Assembly (NCBI RefSeq): GCF_007644105.1
Contig: NZ_VFAC01000014.1
Location: 28,039 to 92,038 of the forward strand
Origin: Elioraea rosea
Lineage (GTDB): Bacteria; Pseudomonadota; Alphaproteobacteria; Acetobacterales; Acetobacteraceae
DNA length: 64,000 bases
Direction: 5' to 3'
Below are positions 16,632 to 25,029 of this stretch, in pieces. Made by a program: the position numbers and the translations under genes. Each line of letters opens with the position of its first letter. The first letter of the stretch is position 1. Under the pieces are notes generated by a model. It saw only the letters and a program-made list of their open reading frames with translations, was not told the origin of the DNA and did not search any database.

Positions 16632-17417
16632 ATGGCGGTGGCAGGTTCGGAAACGCGGTTCCCGACGACGCCGAGCTTCCGGCTTGACGGCCAGAAGGCG
16701 CTGGTGACGGGGGCGAGCAAGGGCATCGGCCGCGCCATCGCGATCGCCTATGCGGAGGCAGGAGCCGACGTCGTTCTCGCCGCCCGCTCCCTGCCCGAGA
16801 TGGAGGCGACGGTCGATGGGCTTGCGCGCAAGGGGCTCAAGGCGCGCGCCTTCGCCCTCGACGTGACCGACCGCGAGGCCGTCCGTGCCATGGTCGCGAA
16901 GCATGGGCCGTTCGACATCCTGCTCAACAACGCCGGCACGAACATCCGCGAGCCCTTCCTCGAGGCCAAGGACGCCTCCGTCGATGCGCTGATCGACCTC
17001 AACATCCGTGCCGCCTTCACCGTGGCCCAGGCCGTCGCGCAGGGCATGGTGTCGGCGGGGCGGCGCGGGGCGATCGTCAATCTGTCCTCGGTGAACGGCC
17101 ATGTCGCGGGCATCAACCGCTCCGTCTACACCGCAACGAAGCACGCGCTCGAGGGGCTGACCAAGGCGATGGCGGCGGAACTCGGCCCGCACGGCATCCG
17201 CGTCAACGCCATCTGCCCGACCTTCATCGAGACGCCGCTGACGGCGGGCGTGCTGTCGGACGAGGCGTTCATGGCGCGCGCTGTGCGGGCGATCCCGTTG
17301 GGCCGCATCGGCCAGGTGGAGGACATCATGGGCGCCGCGGTGTTCCTCGCAGCGCCTGCCTCGGGGCTGATCAGCGGTGCCTCGCTTCTGATTGATGGCG
17401 GCATGTGCTGTCTTTGA
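16632..17417 (+). CDS. Short-chain dehydrogenase/reductase (second of pair)
   Basis: 261-aa classical SDR with TGASKGIG (26-33), NNAG (about 99-102), Ser152/153, Tyr166 and Lys170 in YTATK, and C-terminal SLLIDGGMCCL. It is recognisably a tandem duplicate of the preceding SDR: VNVRAAFFVAQAVAKGMVDAG aligns with LNIRAAFTVAQAVAQGMVSAG. They have diverged in the substrate loop, suggesting different substrates or a heteromer. The ATG at 16632 follows a GGGAGAGAGG ribosome site. The gamma-glutamyltransferase gene follows after 21 bases. Confidence 0.9.
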   Translation: MAVAGSETRFPTTPSFRLDGQKALVTGASKGIGRAIAIAYAEAGADVVLAARSLPEMEATVDGLARKGLKARAFALDVTDREAVRAMVAKHGPFDILLNNAGTNIREPFLEAKDASVDALIDLNIRAAFTVAQAVAQGMVSAGRRGAIVNLSSVNGHVAGINRSVYTATKHALEGLTKAMAAELGPHGIRVNAICPTFIETPLTAGVLSDEAFMARAVRAIPLGRIGQVEDIMGAAVFLAAPASGLISGASLLIDGGMCCL

Positions 17418-17438
17418 CACGAGAAGGAATCGATCCGG

Positions 17439-19040
17439 ATGCGTGACTTCCATTCCCCGGGCCGGAGCCCCGCACGCGGCACGCGCGGCATGGCGGCGAC
17501 CTCGATGCCTGTCGCGACGCTCACCGCGCTCGACGTGCTTCGCTCGGGCGGCAACGCGCTCGACGCCGCGGTCGCGGCCTGCGCCGTGCTCGGCGTGGTT
17601 GAGCCGCATTCCACAGGCATCGGCGGGGACTGCTTCTGCCTCTATGCGCCTGCCGGCACGGGCCGCGTCATCGCCATGAACGGCTCGGGCAAGGCGCCAG
17701 GTGGCGCGACGATCGACTGGTTCGAGGGCCAGGGCATCGCGGCGCTCGACGCGCTGTCTGCGCATGTCGTCACCGTTCCGGGCGCGGTGCGCGCCTGGGA
17801 GGCGCTGGTGGCAGCGCACGGGCGGAAGGGGCTCGATGAACTGCTCCAACCCGCGATCCGTCTCGCCGAGGACGGCCACCCGGTGCATGACCGCGTGGCG
17901 GCGGACTGGGCGCAGTCGGTCGAGAAACTCGCGGCCGACCCCGACAGCCGCACCCGCTTCCTGCGCGACGGCGCGGCACCGCGCGCGGGGCACGTGTTCC
18001 GCCAGCCCGAGCTTGCCGAAACGCTGCGGCGCATCGCGCGCGAGGGCGCCAAGGGGTTCTACGAGGGGCCGGTCGCGGCAGACATCGTCGCCAAGCTCCG
18101 CTCCATCGGTGGGCTGCACACCGAGGAGGATTTCGCCAACGCAACGGCCGAGTTCGTCACGCCGATCAAGGCAGCGTGGAAGGGCCACGAGATCTACCAG
18201 TGCCCGCCCAACGGCTCCGGCCTTCTCGTGCTGATGCTCGCGGGCATGCTCGAGGGCTACGCACCCGCGGAGGCCGGGGCGATGTCGGCAGAACGGTGGC
18301 ACCGCCACATCGAGGCGGCGCGGCTCGTCTACCGCGACCGTGACGCCTTCCTCGCGGACCCCGCGCAGGTCGACGTGCCTGTGGCGAAGCTGACGAGCCC
18401 CGAGTATCTCGCCGCCCTGCGCAAGCTCATCGACCCGAAGGCGGCGATGCGCGAGTTGCCGCCCGCGGGCCTCGCCGAGGTGCTGCCCGCCCATGCCGAC
18501 ACGGTCTATCTCTGTGTGGTGGACGGCGAGGGGAATGCCTGCTCGTTCATCAACTCGCTTTTCCAGAGCTTCGGCTCCGGCATCCTCGCCCCCGGCTCTG
18601 GCGTGATGCTGCACAATCGCGGCTTCGGCTTCCGGCTCGAGCGCGGCCACCCCAACTGCATCGCGCCTGGCAAGCGGCCGATGCACACGATCATTCCGGG
18701 CATGCTGATGAAGGACGGCCGTGCCGTAATGCCGTTCGGCGTGATGGGCGGCCACTACCAGCCTATGGGGCAGACCTCGTTCCTCTCGAACGTGTTTGAC
18801 TACGGCATGGACATCCAGGAGGCGCTCGACGCGCCGCGGCTCTTCCCCTGGGCAGGCAAGGTGCAGGCAGAGACGGGCATTCCGGCAGCCACCCTCGACG
18901 TCCTCGCGCGGATGGGCCACACGCCGGAGCTGATCGACAAGCCGCATGGCGGCGGCCAGGCGATCTGGATCGACCACGAGGCCGGCGCGCTCGCCGGCGG
19001 CTCCGATCCGCGCAAGGATGGCTGCGCGATGGGCTACTGA
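17439..19040 (+). CDS. ggt: Gamma-glutamyltransferase family protein (first)
   Basis: 533-aa Ntn-hydrolase. The family N-terminal region VATLTALDVLRSGGNALDAA and VVEPHSTGIGGDCF is present. The autoprocessing/catalytic threonine is Thr355 in HADTVYLCVVDGEGNACSF, splitting the chain into about 354- and 179-residue subunits. GKRPMHTIIPGM and FGVMGGHYQPMGQ are substrate-pocket segments. No signal peptide is seen, so a cytoplasmic enzyme acting on glutathione conjugates or another gamma-glutamyl or amide compound is more likely than periplasmic glutathione cleavage. It lies 21 bases after an SDR gene and 32 before an amidase gene. Confidence 0.9.
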   Translation: MRDFHSPGRSPARGTRGMAATSMPVATLTALDVLRSGGNALDAAVAACAVLGVVEPHSTGIGGDCFCLYAPAGTGRVIAMNGSGKAPGGATIDWFEGQGIAALDALSAHVVTVPGAVRAWEALVAAHGRKGLDELLQPAIRLAEDGHPVHDRVAADWAQSVEKLAADPDSRTRFLRDGAAPRAGHVFRQPELAETLRRIAREGAKGFYEGPVAADIVAKLRSIGGLHTEEDFANATAEFVTPIKAAWKGHEIYQCPPNGSGLLVLMLAGMLEGYAPAEAGAMSAERWHRHIEAARLVYRDRDAFLADPAQVDVPVAKLTSPEYLAALRKLIDPKAAMRELPPAGLAEVLPAHADTVYLCVVDGEGNACSFINSLFQSFGSGILAPGSGVMLHNRGFGFRLERGHPNCIAPGKRPMHTIIPGMLMKDGRAVMPFGVMGGHYQPMGQTSFLSNVFDYGMDIQEALDAPRLFPWAGKVQAETGIPAATLDVLARMGHTPELIDKPHGGGQAIWIDHEAGALAGGSDPRKDGCAMGY

Positions 19041-19072
19041 GCCGCGCGCTGCACAGAAGGGAGGGCGTCACC

Positions 19073-20590
19073 ATGACCGACACGGCACTCTGCGACCTCA
19101 GCGCGATCGAGCAGCGCAGGCTGATCGGCCGGCGGGCGATCAGCCCCGTCGACCTGCTCGACGCGCATCTCCGTCGGATCGAGCAGGTGAACCACGCCGT
19201 CAACGCCGTCGTCTCGATCGACGAGGGGATGGCGCGCTCGGCCGCGAAGGCGGCCGAGGCGGCCGTGGTGAAGGGAGAGGCACTGCCGCTGCTGCACGGG
19301 CTCCCCGTCGGCATCAAGGACCTCGAGGAGACGAAGGGGCTGCGCACCACCTATGGCAGCCCGCAATACGCAGACTTCGTGCCCGAGGCAGATTGCGGGA
19401 TGGTGGCGAACCTTCGCGCCGCCGGCGCGATCATCCTCGGCAAGACAAACACGCCCGAGTTCGGCGCCGGCGCAAACACCGTCAACCCCGTGTTCGGGCC
19501 GACCGGCAACCCGTTCGACCCCGCGCGCTCCTGCGCCGGCTCGTCCGGCGGCTCTGCGGTCGCCCTCGCGACCGGCATGGTGCCGCTCGCCTCCGGCTCC
19601 GATCTTGGCGGGTCCTTGCGCAACCCTGCGGCCTATTGCGGTATCGTCGGCTACCGGCCGTCGCCCGGCCTCGTGCCCTCTGAGAAGCGCGGGCTCGGCT
19701 GGTATCCCTCCTCGATGCTCGGGCCGATGGCGCGCTCGGTGCCAGACCTCGCCTTCATGCTCGCGGCCATGGCCTCCGACGACCCGCGCGACCCGCTTTC
19801 GCGCGCCGTATTCGGGCGTAGGATGGTCGAGCAGGACGAGTTCCACCCGCTGAAGGAGCAGGACCCCGGCACGCTGCGCGTCGCCTACACGCCGGATTTC
19901 GGCGTCGCGCCGACCTCGAACCAGGGGCGTGCCCTGTTCGCCGATCGTATCGGCCGCTTCAAGGGCATCTTCCATTCGGCGAGCGAGGGCAGCCCCGACA
20001 TGAGCGGGGCCGACCGTGCCTTCGGCGTGCTCCGCGCCGAGGCGTTCCTCGCCAAGCACCTGCCCGTCTACAACACCGCCCGGCACATGCTCGGGCCCAA
20101 CGTGATCGAGAACGTGGAGGAGGGGCTTCGCTACACGCTTGCCGACATGGCCGAGGCGCACACGCTCCACACGGCGATCTACCGGCGCACCGGCGCCTTC
20201 TTCAAGGATGTCGACCTGATCATCTCGCCGGCGATGACGGTTCAGCCGACATTGTGGACCGAGCTCGCCCCGCGCGAGATCGATGGCAGGAAGCTCGCCA
20301 CGTACTACTCGTGGCTCGCGCTTCCCTACGCCGTGACGCTGTCGACGCATCCTGCCATCGTGCTGCCCTGCGGCGTCGATGAGCGCGGCCTGCCTTTCGG
20401 CATCCAGATCGTCGGGCCGCGCGGCGGCGATGCGTTCGTTCTTGCCGCCGCCGCGGCGATCGAGCGCGCGCTTGCCGGCATTCCGGCCTGCGCGCGCCCT
20501 GTGCCGAACCTCGATGCGCTCTCCCACGCGCCCTCGATCCACACCCTGCCGGGTGCGGACATGCTCGCCCATGTCGGCAAGGCGGCGTGA
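19073..20590 (+). CDS. Amidase, amidase-signature family
   Basis: 505-aa amidase with the Ser-cisSer-Lys triad Lys82 (GIKD), Ser157 (AGSSGGSA) and Ser181 (GSDLGGSLR). The family hydrolyses carboxylic amides to acid and ammonia in the cytoplasm. A GGGAGGG ribosome site precedes the ATG. It lies 37 bases upstream of the three nitrile hydratase-like genes, giving the classical pair in which the hydratase makes an amide and the amidase releases the acid. The substrate is unknown. Confidence 0.92.
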   Translation: MTDTALCDLSAIEQRRLIGRRAISPVDLLDAHLRRIEQVNHAVNAVVSIDEGMARSAAKAAEAAVVKGEALPLLHGLPVGIKDLEETKGLRTTYGSPQYADFVPEADCGMVANLRAAGAIILGKTNTPEFGAGANTVNPVFGPTGNPFDPARSCAGSSGGSAVALATGMVPLASGSDLGGSLRNPAAYCGIVGYRPSPGLVPSEKRGLGWYPSSMLGPMARSVPDLAFMLAAMASDDPRDPLSRAVFGRRMVEQDEFHPLKEQDPGTLRVAYTPDFGVAPTSNQGRALFADRIGRFKGIFHSASEGSPDMSGADRAFGVLRAEAFLAKHLPVYNTARHMLGPNVIENVEEGLRYTLADMAEAHTLHTAIYRRTGAFFKDVDLIISPAMTVQPTLWTELAPREIDGRKLATYYSWLALPYAVTLSTHPAIVLPCGVDERGLPFGIQIVGPRGGDAFVLAAAAAIERALAGIPACARPVPNLDALSHAPSIHTLPGADMLAHVGKAA

Positions 20591-20627
20591 CTGTTGCCGC
20601 CGGGGCGCACAGGGATAGGATCAGGCC

Positions 20628-20957
20628 ATGAGCACGAACCCTGAACGACGCGGCATGCACGACATGGGCGGCGACCCGGACCATCGATGGTCCGGCCCCG
20701 TGCCGCGGGCGGAGCATGTCCTCGCGCCGTGGGAGAAGGAGGTGGACGCGATCCGCACCCTGCTCGGCCGCAAGGGGCTCCAGACCGCCGATGAGCTCCG
20801 CCTCGGCATCGAGAGCCTCTCGGGCGAGGACTATGCGCGGCTGTCCTACTACGAGCGCTGGCTCCGCTCCGTCGTGCACACAATGGAGGTGAAGGGCATC
20901 CTGAAGCCGGGGGCGCACGCGGCGAAGGTGGCCGAGCTGAAGGCCAGGCGGCCATGA
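20628..20957 (+). CDS. Nitrile hydratase beta subunit, N-terminal-domain protein (split beta)
   Basis: 109-aa protein matching only the N-terminal helical part of nitrile hydratase beta: RRGMHDMGGDPDH near the start (the MHDxGG signature), then HVLAPWEKEVDAIRTLLGRK, GIESLSGEDYARLSYYERWL and HTMEVKGILKPG. The C-terminal barrel half is encoded by the next gene, overlapping by 4 bases (ATGA). This split is known in thiocyanate hydrolase (ScnB) and toyocamycin nitrile hydratase. It should form part of a heterotrimer around the metal-bearing alpha subunit. Confidence 0.88.
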   Translation: MSTNPERRGMHDMGGDPDHRWSGPVPRAEHVLAPWEKEVDAIRTLLGRKGLQTADELRLGIESLSGEDYARLSYYERWLRSVVHTMEVKGILKPGAHAAKVAELKARRP

Positions 20958-21262
20958 GCGCCCGCTTCCGACCGGGAGATCGTGTGCGCGTCACGGCGGA
21001 GCGGCCCGCCATCTCCATCGGCCGGGCGCACATCCGCACGCCGCACTACGTTCGCGGGCAGGACGGGATGATTGCCGAGGTGATGGGCCCTTTCCGGAAC
21101 CCCGAGGGGCTCGCGACGGGCGGAGACGGGCTGCCGATGCAGGTTCTCTACCGCGTGCGGTTCCCGCAGCCGCAGCTCTGGCCGGGTTACGCCGGCCCCG
21201 CGAAGGACACGCTCGAGGTCGAGATTTACGAGCACTGGCTGGAGCCGATCCATGCCGCATGA
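20954..21262 (+). CDS. Nitrile hydratase beta subunit, C-terminal SH3-like-domain protein (split beta)
   Basis: 102-aa protein corresponding to the C-terminal SH3-like barrel of nitrile hydratase beta. FRPGDRVRVTAERPA, HIRTPHYVRGQDGMIAEVMG, VLYRVRFPQPQLWPGYAG and DTLEVEIYEHWLEPI are the conserved segments. It overlaps the N-terminal-domain gene by 4 bases and the alpha gene by 11, so the three are translated together. It is the counterpart of ScnA or ToyL. The arginine pair that helps stabilise the modified cysteines in known enzymes is probably R in the RTPHYVRG segment, by analogy. Confidence 0.88.
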   Translation: MSARFRPGDRVRVTAERPAISIGRAHIRTPHYVRGQDGMIAEVMGPFRNPEGLATGGDGLPMQVLYRVRFPQPQLWPGYAGPAKDTLEVEIYEHWLEPIHAA

Positions 21263-21890
21263 CGGACACGACCATCACCACGACCATCAACACGACCATG
21301 CACCGCCGCCGGACGATCCGTCATTCTCGTCCGACCAGGCGCTCGGTGCGCGCGCGCTGAGGCTCCTGCTCGAGGAGGCCGGCGTGCTCGAACCTGGCGA
21401 GGTCGCCCGGCAGATCGACAGGATGGACGGCATCACCCCCTCCATGGGCGCGTCCGTCGTCGCGCGCGCCTGGGTCGACCCGGCCTTCCGCAAGCGGCTG
21501 ATCGAAACCCCCGTCGCTGCCTGCACAGAGATGGGCATCGACCTTCAGGGGACGCATCTGCACGTCGTCGAGAACACGGCGTCGGTGCACAACGTGATCG
21601 TCTGCACCCTCTGCTCCTGCTACCCGAAGCCGCTGCTCGGCATTCCGCCCGACTGGTACAAGTCGTACGAATACCGGGCGCGCGCGGTCATCGAACCGCG
21701 CGCCGTGCTCGCCGAGTTCGGCGTCGCCATTCCCGACAGCGTCGAGGTGCGGGTGCACGACAGCACCGCCGATCTCCGCTACCTCGTGCTTCCCGCCCGG
21801 CCGCAAGGCACGGAGGGGTGGAGCGAGGAGAAGCTCGCCGCGATCGTCACGCGCGACAGCATGATCGGCACGGCCATTCCAAAAGCCTGA
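21252..21890 (+). CDS. Nitrile hydratase/thiocyanate hydrolase alpha (gamma-type) subunit, cobalt type
   Basis: 212-aa metal-binding subunit. The metallocentre motif is Cys118-Thr-Leu-Cys121-Ser-Cys123 (VCTLCSCYPKP). CTLCSC, rather than CSLCSC, indicates the cobalt class with oxidised cysteines. Other family segments are RAWVDPAFRKRLIETP, IPPDWYKSYEYRARAVIEPR and VHDSTADLRYLVLP. The first 20 residues hold eight histidines (MPHDGHDHHHDHQHDHAPPP), an unusual metal-binding tail. The enzyme hydrates nitriles to amides, or hydrolyses thiocyanate to carbonyl sulfide and ammonia in the Scn branch; the sequence does not decide which. It overlaps the preceding gene by 11 bases, and a Liv-type importer follows after 24. 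Confidence 0.93.
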   Translation: MPHDGHDHHHDHQHDHAPPPDDPSFSSDQALGARALRLLLEEAGVLEPGEVARQIDRMDGITPSMGASVVARAWVDPAFRKRLIETPVAACTEMGIDLQGTHLHVVENTASVHNVIVCTLCSCYPKPLLGIPPDWYKSYEYRARAVIEPRAVLAEFGVAIPDSVEVRVHDSTADLRYLVLPARPQGTEGWSEEKLAAIVTRDSMIGTAIPKA

Positions 21891-21914
21891 TACCGTCTGG
21901 GGGGACACACCATC

Positions 21915-23102
21915 ATGACCATCGCTCGACGCCGCCTGCTCGGCACCGCAGCCGCGCTGCCTGTCGCCGGCCTCGCCGCGCCCGCCATCGCGCAGTCAGG
22001 CCCGCTGAAGATCGGCATGATCACCACGCTTTCGGGGCCGGGTGCCGCGCTCGGCAACGACATCCGCGACGGGTTCAACCTCGTTGTGAAGAACGCGGGC
22101 GGGCGGCTCGGGGGCGTTCCCGTCGAGGTGGTCGTCGCCGATGACGCGCTGAGGCCGGAGAACGGCCGCGCAATCGCCGAGCGCATGGTTCGTCGCGAGC
22201 GCATCGGCGTGCTCACCGGCATCGTCTTCTCGAACGTGATGCTGGCGGCAGCGCCGGTGATCCTGCCCTCCGCGACCTATGTCAGCGCCAATGCGGGGCC
22301 GAGCCAGCTCGCGGGCGAGCAGTGCAACGCCAACTACTTCAACGTCGCCTGGCAGAACGACAACCTGCATGAGGCGGTCGGCCAGTACGTGACACAGAAG
22401 GGGCTCCAGAAGGCCTTCCTCGTCGCGCCGAACTACCCGGCGGGGCGCGACGCGCTCACTGGCTTCAAGCGGTTCTTCAAGGGCGAGGTGGTGAGCGAGA
22501 CCTACACGCGTCTCGACCAGCTCGACTATGCGGCCGAGCTCGCCGCGATCCGCTCCGCCGCGCCCGATGCCGTCTACATCTTCCTCCCGGGTGGCTTGGG
22601 CATCAACTTCATCAAGCAGTATGCGGCGGCGGGCCTGCGCGCGCGTACGCCTCTGTTCGGCCCCGGCTTCTCGTTCGACCAGGACGTGCTTCCCGCCGTC
22701 GGTGACGACGCGCTCGGGTGCTTCAACTCCTCGCAATGGGCGCTCGACCTGCCGCTGCCGGCGAACCGCCAGTTCGTCGATACGTTCGAGGCGGAGTACA
22801 GGCGGCTGCCGAGCCTCTATGCCAGCCAGGGCTATGACGCGGCATTGCTGATCGGCTCGGCGATCGCTGCGACGCGCGGGCGGGTGGGTGACCGCGCGGC
22901 CTTCGCGGCAGCGCTGAAGCGGGCGGATTTCCAGTCCGTTCGCGGGTCGTTCAAGTTCGGCAACAACAACCACCCGATCCAGACCATCTACATGCGCGAG
23001 GTGGTGAAGGACGGGCAGGGTCGCGTGGTGAACCGCACGATCGCAACCGCCTTCGAGGCTCACCAGGACGCCTACGCCGCGCAGTGCAAGCTGCCGGCCT
23101 GA
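21915..23102 (+). CDS. Branched-chain-type ABC transporter substrate-binding protein (LivK-like)
   Basis: 395-aa periplasmic receptor with a twin-arginine signal (RRRLLGTAAALPVAGLAAPA, cut near IAQ). LKIGMITTLSGPGAALGNDI, VVADDALRPENGRAIAERMV and SAAPDAVYIFLPGGLGINFI are type I receptor segments. It belongs to the broad family that takes amides, aromatic acids and urea as well as branched-chain amino acids. It begins 24 bases after the alpha subunit gene. With the amidase upstream, an amide, nitrile or related nitrogen compound is a sensible ligand, but that is inference. Confidence 0.92.
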   Translation: MTIARRRLLGTAAALPVAGLAAPAIAQSGPLKIGMITTLSGPGAALGNDIRDGFNLVVKNAGGRLGGVPVEVVVADDALRPENGRAIAERMVRRERIGVLTGIVFSNVMLAAAPVILPSATYVSANAGPSQLAGEQCNANYFNVAWQNDNLHEAVGQYVTQKGLQKAFLVAPNYPAGRDALTGFKRFFKGEVVSETYTRLDQLDYAAELAAIRSAAPDAVYIFLPGGLGINFIKQYAAAGLRARTPLFGPGFSFDQDVLPAVGDDALGCFNSSQWALDLPLPANRQFVDTFEAEYRRLPSLYASQGYDAALLIGSAIAATRGRVGDRAAFAAALKRADFQSVRGSFKFGNNNHPIQTIYMREVVKDGQGRVVNRTIATAFEAHQDAYAAQCKLPA

Positions 23103-23109
23103 CACCGGC

Positions 23110-23130
23110 GCGGGGGGCACGGCCCCCCGC
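23110..23130 (+). terminator. Intercistronic hairpin after the binding-protein gene
   Basis: A perfect 9-bp stem (GCGGGGGGC, 3-base loop) lies in the 36-base gap between the binding-protein and permease genes, without a T-run. It occupies the same position as the phnD-phnC hairpin and probably lowers permease expression relative to the receptor or protects the upstream mRNA. Confidence 0.6.
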
Positions 23131-23138
23131 CACCTGAG

Positions 23139-24059
23139 ATGACCGCGACCCTTTTCGCCGAGCAGACGCTGAACGGGCTCCAGTTCGGCGTCATGCTGTT
23201 CCTGATGGCTGCCGGGCTCACCCTGATCTTCGGCATCATGGACGTGATCAACCTCGCCCATGGCAGCCTCTACATGGCCGGCGCCTTCGTCGGCGGGACC
23301 GTGACGGCGCGCACCGGCTCGTTCCTGCTCGGCGTCGTCGCCGGTGCTGCGGCCGGCGCGCTCATCGCGCTCCTGCTCGAGCTCACGGTCATCCGAAGGC
23401 TCTACAGGCGCGACCATCTCGACCAGGTGCTCGCGACCTACGCGCTTATCCTCACCTTCAACGAGGGGGTGAAGGTGATCTGGGGCCCTGCGCCGATCTT
23501 CCTTGCGGCACCCGAGATGCTTTCCGGGACCGTGGAGATCCTGCCCGGCGTTCCCTACCCGGCCTATCGGCTGGCCGTGATCTGCGCCGGCGTGGCCGCT
23601 GCCCTCTTCCTCGGCTGGCTGATCGGGCGGACGCGCACGGGCATGCTGATCCGCGCCGGCACGACGCATCGCGAGACGGTGCAGGCGCTCGGCGTCGATG
23701 TCGGCGTTCTGTTCGCCCTCGTCTTCGCCATCGGCGGCGCGCTTGCGGGGCTCGCCGGCGTCATGGCGGGACCTGTCCTTGCCGTGCAGGTCGGCATGGG
23801 CGAGCAGATCCTCATCCTCGCCTTCGTCGTCATCGTCGTCGGCGGCCTCGGCAGCGTGAAGGGGGCGATGGCCGGCGCCCTGCTCGTTGGGCTTGCCGAT
23901 ACCTGGGCGCGCGCCTTCTTGCCCGTGCTCCTGCGCGGGCTGCTGCCGCCTTCCTCGGCCGACCAGGTGGCCGCCAATCTCGGCTCGGTGGCGGTCTATC
24001 TCCTGATGGCGGTGGTGCTCGCGGTGCGGCCGCAGGGGCTCTTTCCCCGCCATGCGTGA
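23139..24059 (+). CDS. livH: Branched-chain-type ABC transporter permease, LivH
   Basis: 306-aa permease with about eight membrane segments. The LivH signature GLTLIFGIMDVINLAHGSLY is at the N-terminus; FVVIVVGGLGSVKGAMAGAL and the EAA-like RAGTTHRETVQALGVDVGVL follow. It starts 36 bases after the receptor gene and overlaps livM by 8 bases. Confidence 0.94.
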   Translation: MTATLFAEQTLNGLQFGVMLFLMAAGLTLIFGIMDVINLAHGSLYMAGAFVGGTVTARTGSFLLGVVAGAAAGALIALLLELTVIRRLYRRDHLDQVLATYALILTFNEGVKVIWGPAPIFLAAPEMLSGTVEILPGVPYPAYRLAVICAGVAAALFLGWLIGRTRTGMLIRAGTTHRETVQALGVDVGVLFALVFAIGGALAGLAGVMAGPVLAVQVGMGEQILILAFVVIVVGGLGSVKGAMAGALLVGLADTWARAFLPVLLRGLLPPSSADQVAANLGSVAVYLLMAVVLAVRPQGLFPRHA

Positions 24060-25029
24060 GCGGCTCGCCGCTGCGATCGGGCTCTGCCTCCTCGTCGCGG
24101 CACCGTTCGTTCTCGAGGCGATGGACGAGGCGTTCCTGCTCTCGGTGCTGACACGCATGCTCGCCTACGCGCTCGCCGCCGCGGCGCTCGACCTCGTGCT
24201 CGGCTATGGCGGGATGGTGAGCTTCGGCCATGGCGCCTTCCTCGGCACCGGCGCCTATGTCGCGGGCGTGCTGCTGCACCACCGGTCGGACGGCTCGGCG
24301 CTGGTCGCCTGGCCGGTGCGCATCGGCGGAACGGCGGAGGCGCTGATCGCCTGGCCGGCCGCTGCGCTCGTCTCGGGCCTGCTCGCCGCCGCGATCGGCG
24401 CGATCAGCCTGCGCACCCGCGGCGTGCACTTCATCATGATCACGCTCGCCTTCGCGCAGATGGTGTTCTTCCTCGTCCTCGCCCTGCCGCAATACGGCGG
24501 GACGGACGGGCTGATGGTGCCGGGGCGGAACGTTCTCGCCGGTGCCTCGCTCGAGGGCGACGCGCCGCTCTACTGGGTCGCGCTCGCGCTTCTCGTCGCC
24601 TTCCTCGCCTTCGGCCGCTCCACCATGGCCGCCCGCTTCGGGCTTGCTCTGCGCGGCGCAAGGATGAATGAGCGGCGGGCGCTTGCTCTCGGCGTGCCGG
24701 TCTATCGCCTCCGCCTCGCGGCCTTCACCCTGTCGGGCGCCGTGGCAGGGCTTGCAGGCGCAGTGCTCGCCAACCAGTCCTCCTTCGTCTCGCCCGACCT
24801 GCTCTCCTGGCAGCGCTCGGGAGAGCTGATGGTGATGGTGATCCTCGGCGGGCAGGGAACGCTGTTCGGCCCCGTGCTCGGCGCCATCGCGCTTCTCGCC
24901 GCAGAGGAGGAGCTCGCCGCGATCACCGAGCACTGGATGCTCATCCTCGGTCCCGCGCTGCTGCTGGTGGTGCTGTTCTTCCGAGGCGGGCTCTGGCCGC
25001 TGATCGCGGGGAAGCGTGGCGATGGCTGA
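24052..25029 (+). CDS. livM: Branched-chain-type ABC transporter permease, LivM
   Basis: 325-aa permease, partner of LivH. Typical segments are DLVLGYGGMVSFGHGAFLGT, TRGVHFIMITLAFAQMVFFL, YGGTDGLMVPG and VILGGQGTLFGPVLGAIAL. It has about nine membrane helices. It overlaps livH at its start by 8 bases and livG at its end by 8 bases (ATG at 25022). Confidence 0.94.
   Translation: MRERLAAAIGLCLLVAAPFVLEAMDEAFLLSVLTRMLAYALAAAALDLVLGYGGMVSFGHGAFLGTGAYVAGVLLHHRSDGSALVAWPVRIGGTAEALIAWPAAALVSGLLAAAIGAISLRTRGVHFIMITLAFAQMVFFLVLALPQYGGTDGLMVPGRNVLAGASLEGDAPLYWVALALLVAFLAFGRSTMAARFGLALRGARMNERRALALGVPVYRLRLAAFTLSGAVAGLAGAVLANQSSFVSPDLLSWQRSGELMVMVILGGQGTLFGPVLGAIALLAAEEELAAITEHWMLILGPALLLVVLFFRGGLWPLIAGKRGDG

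Noticed and set aside
17439..21890. Thiocyanate hydrolase as a firm call
   Set aside because: Split beta genes fit ScnBAC but also ToyJKL-type nitrile hydratases; no residue I can read decides between them, so only the family is called.
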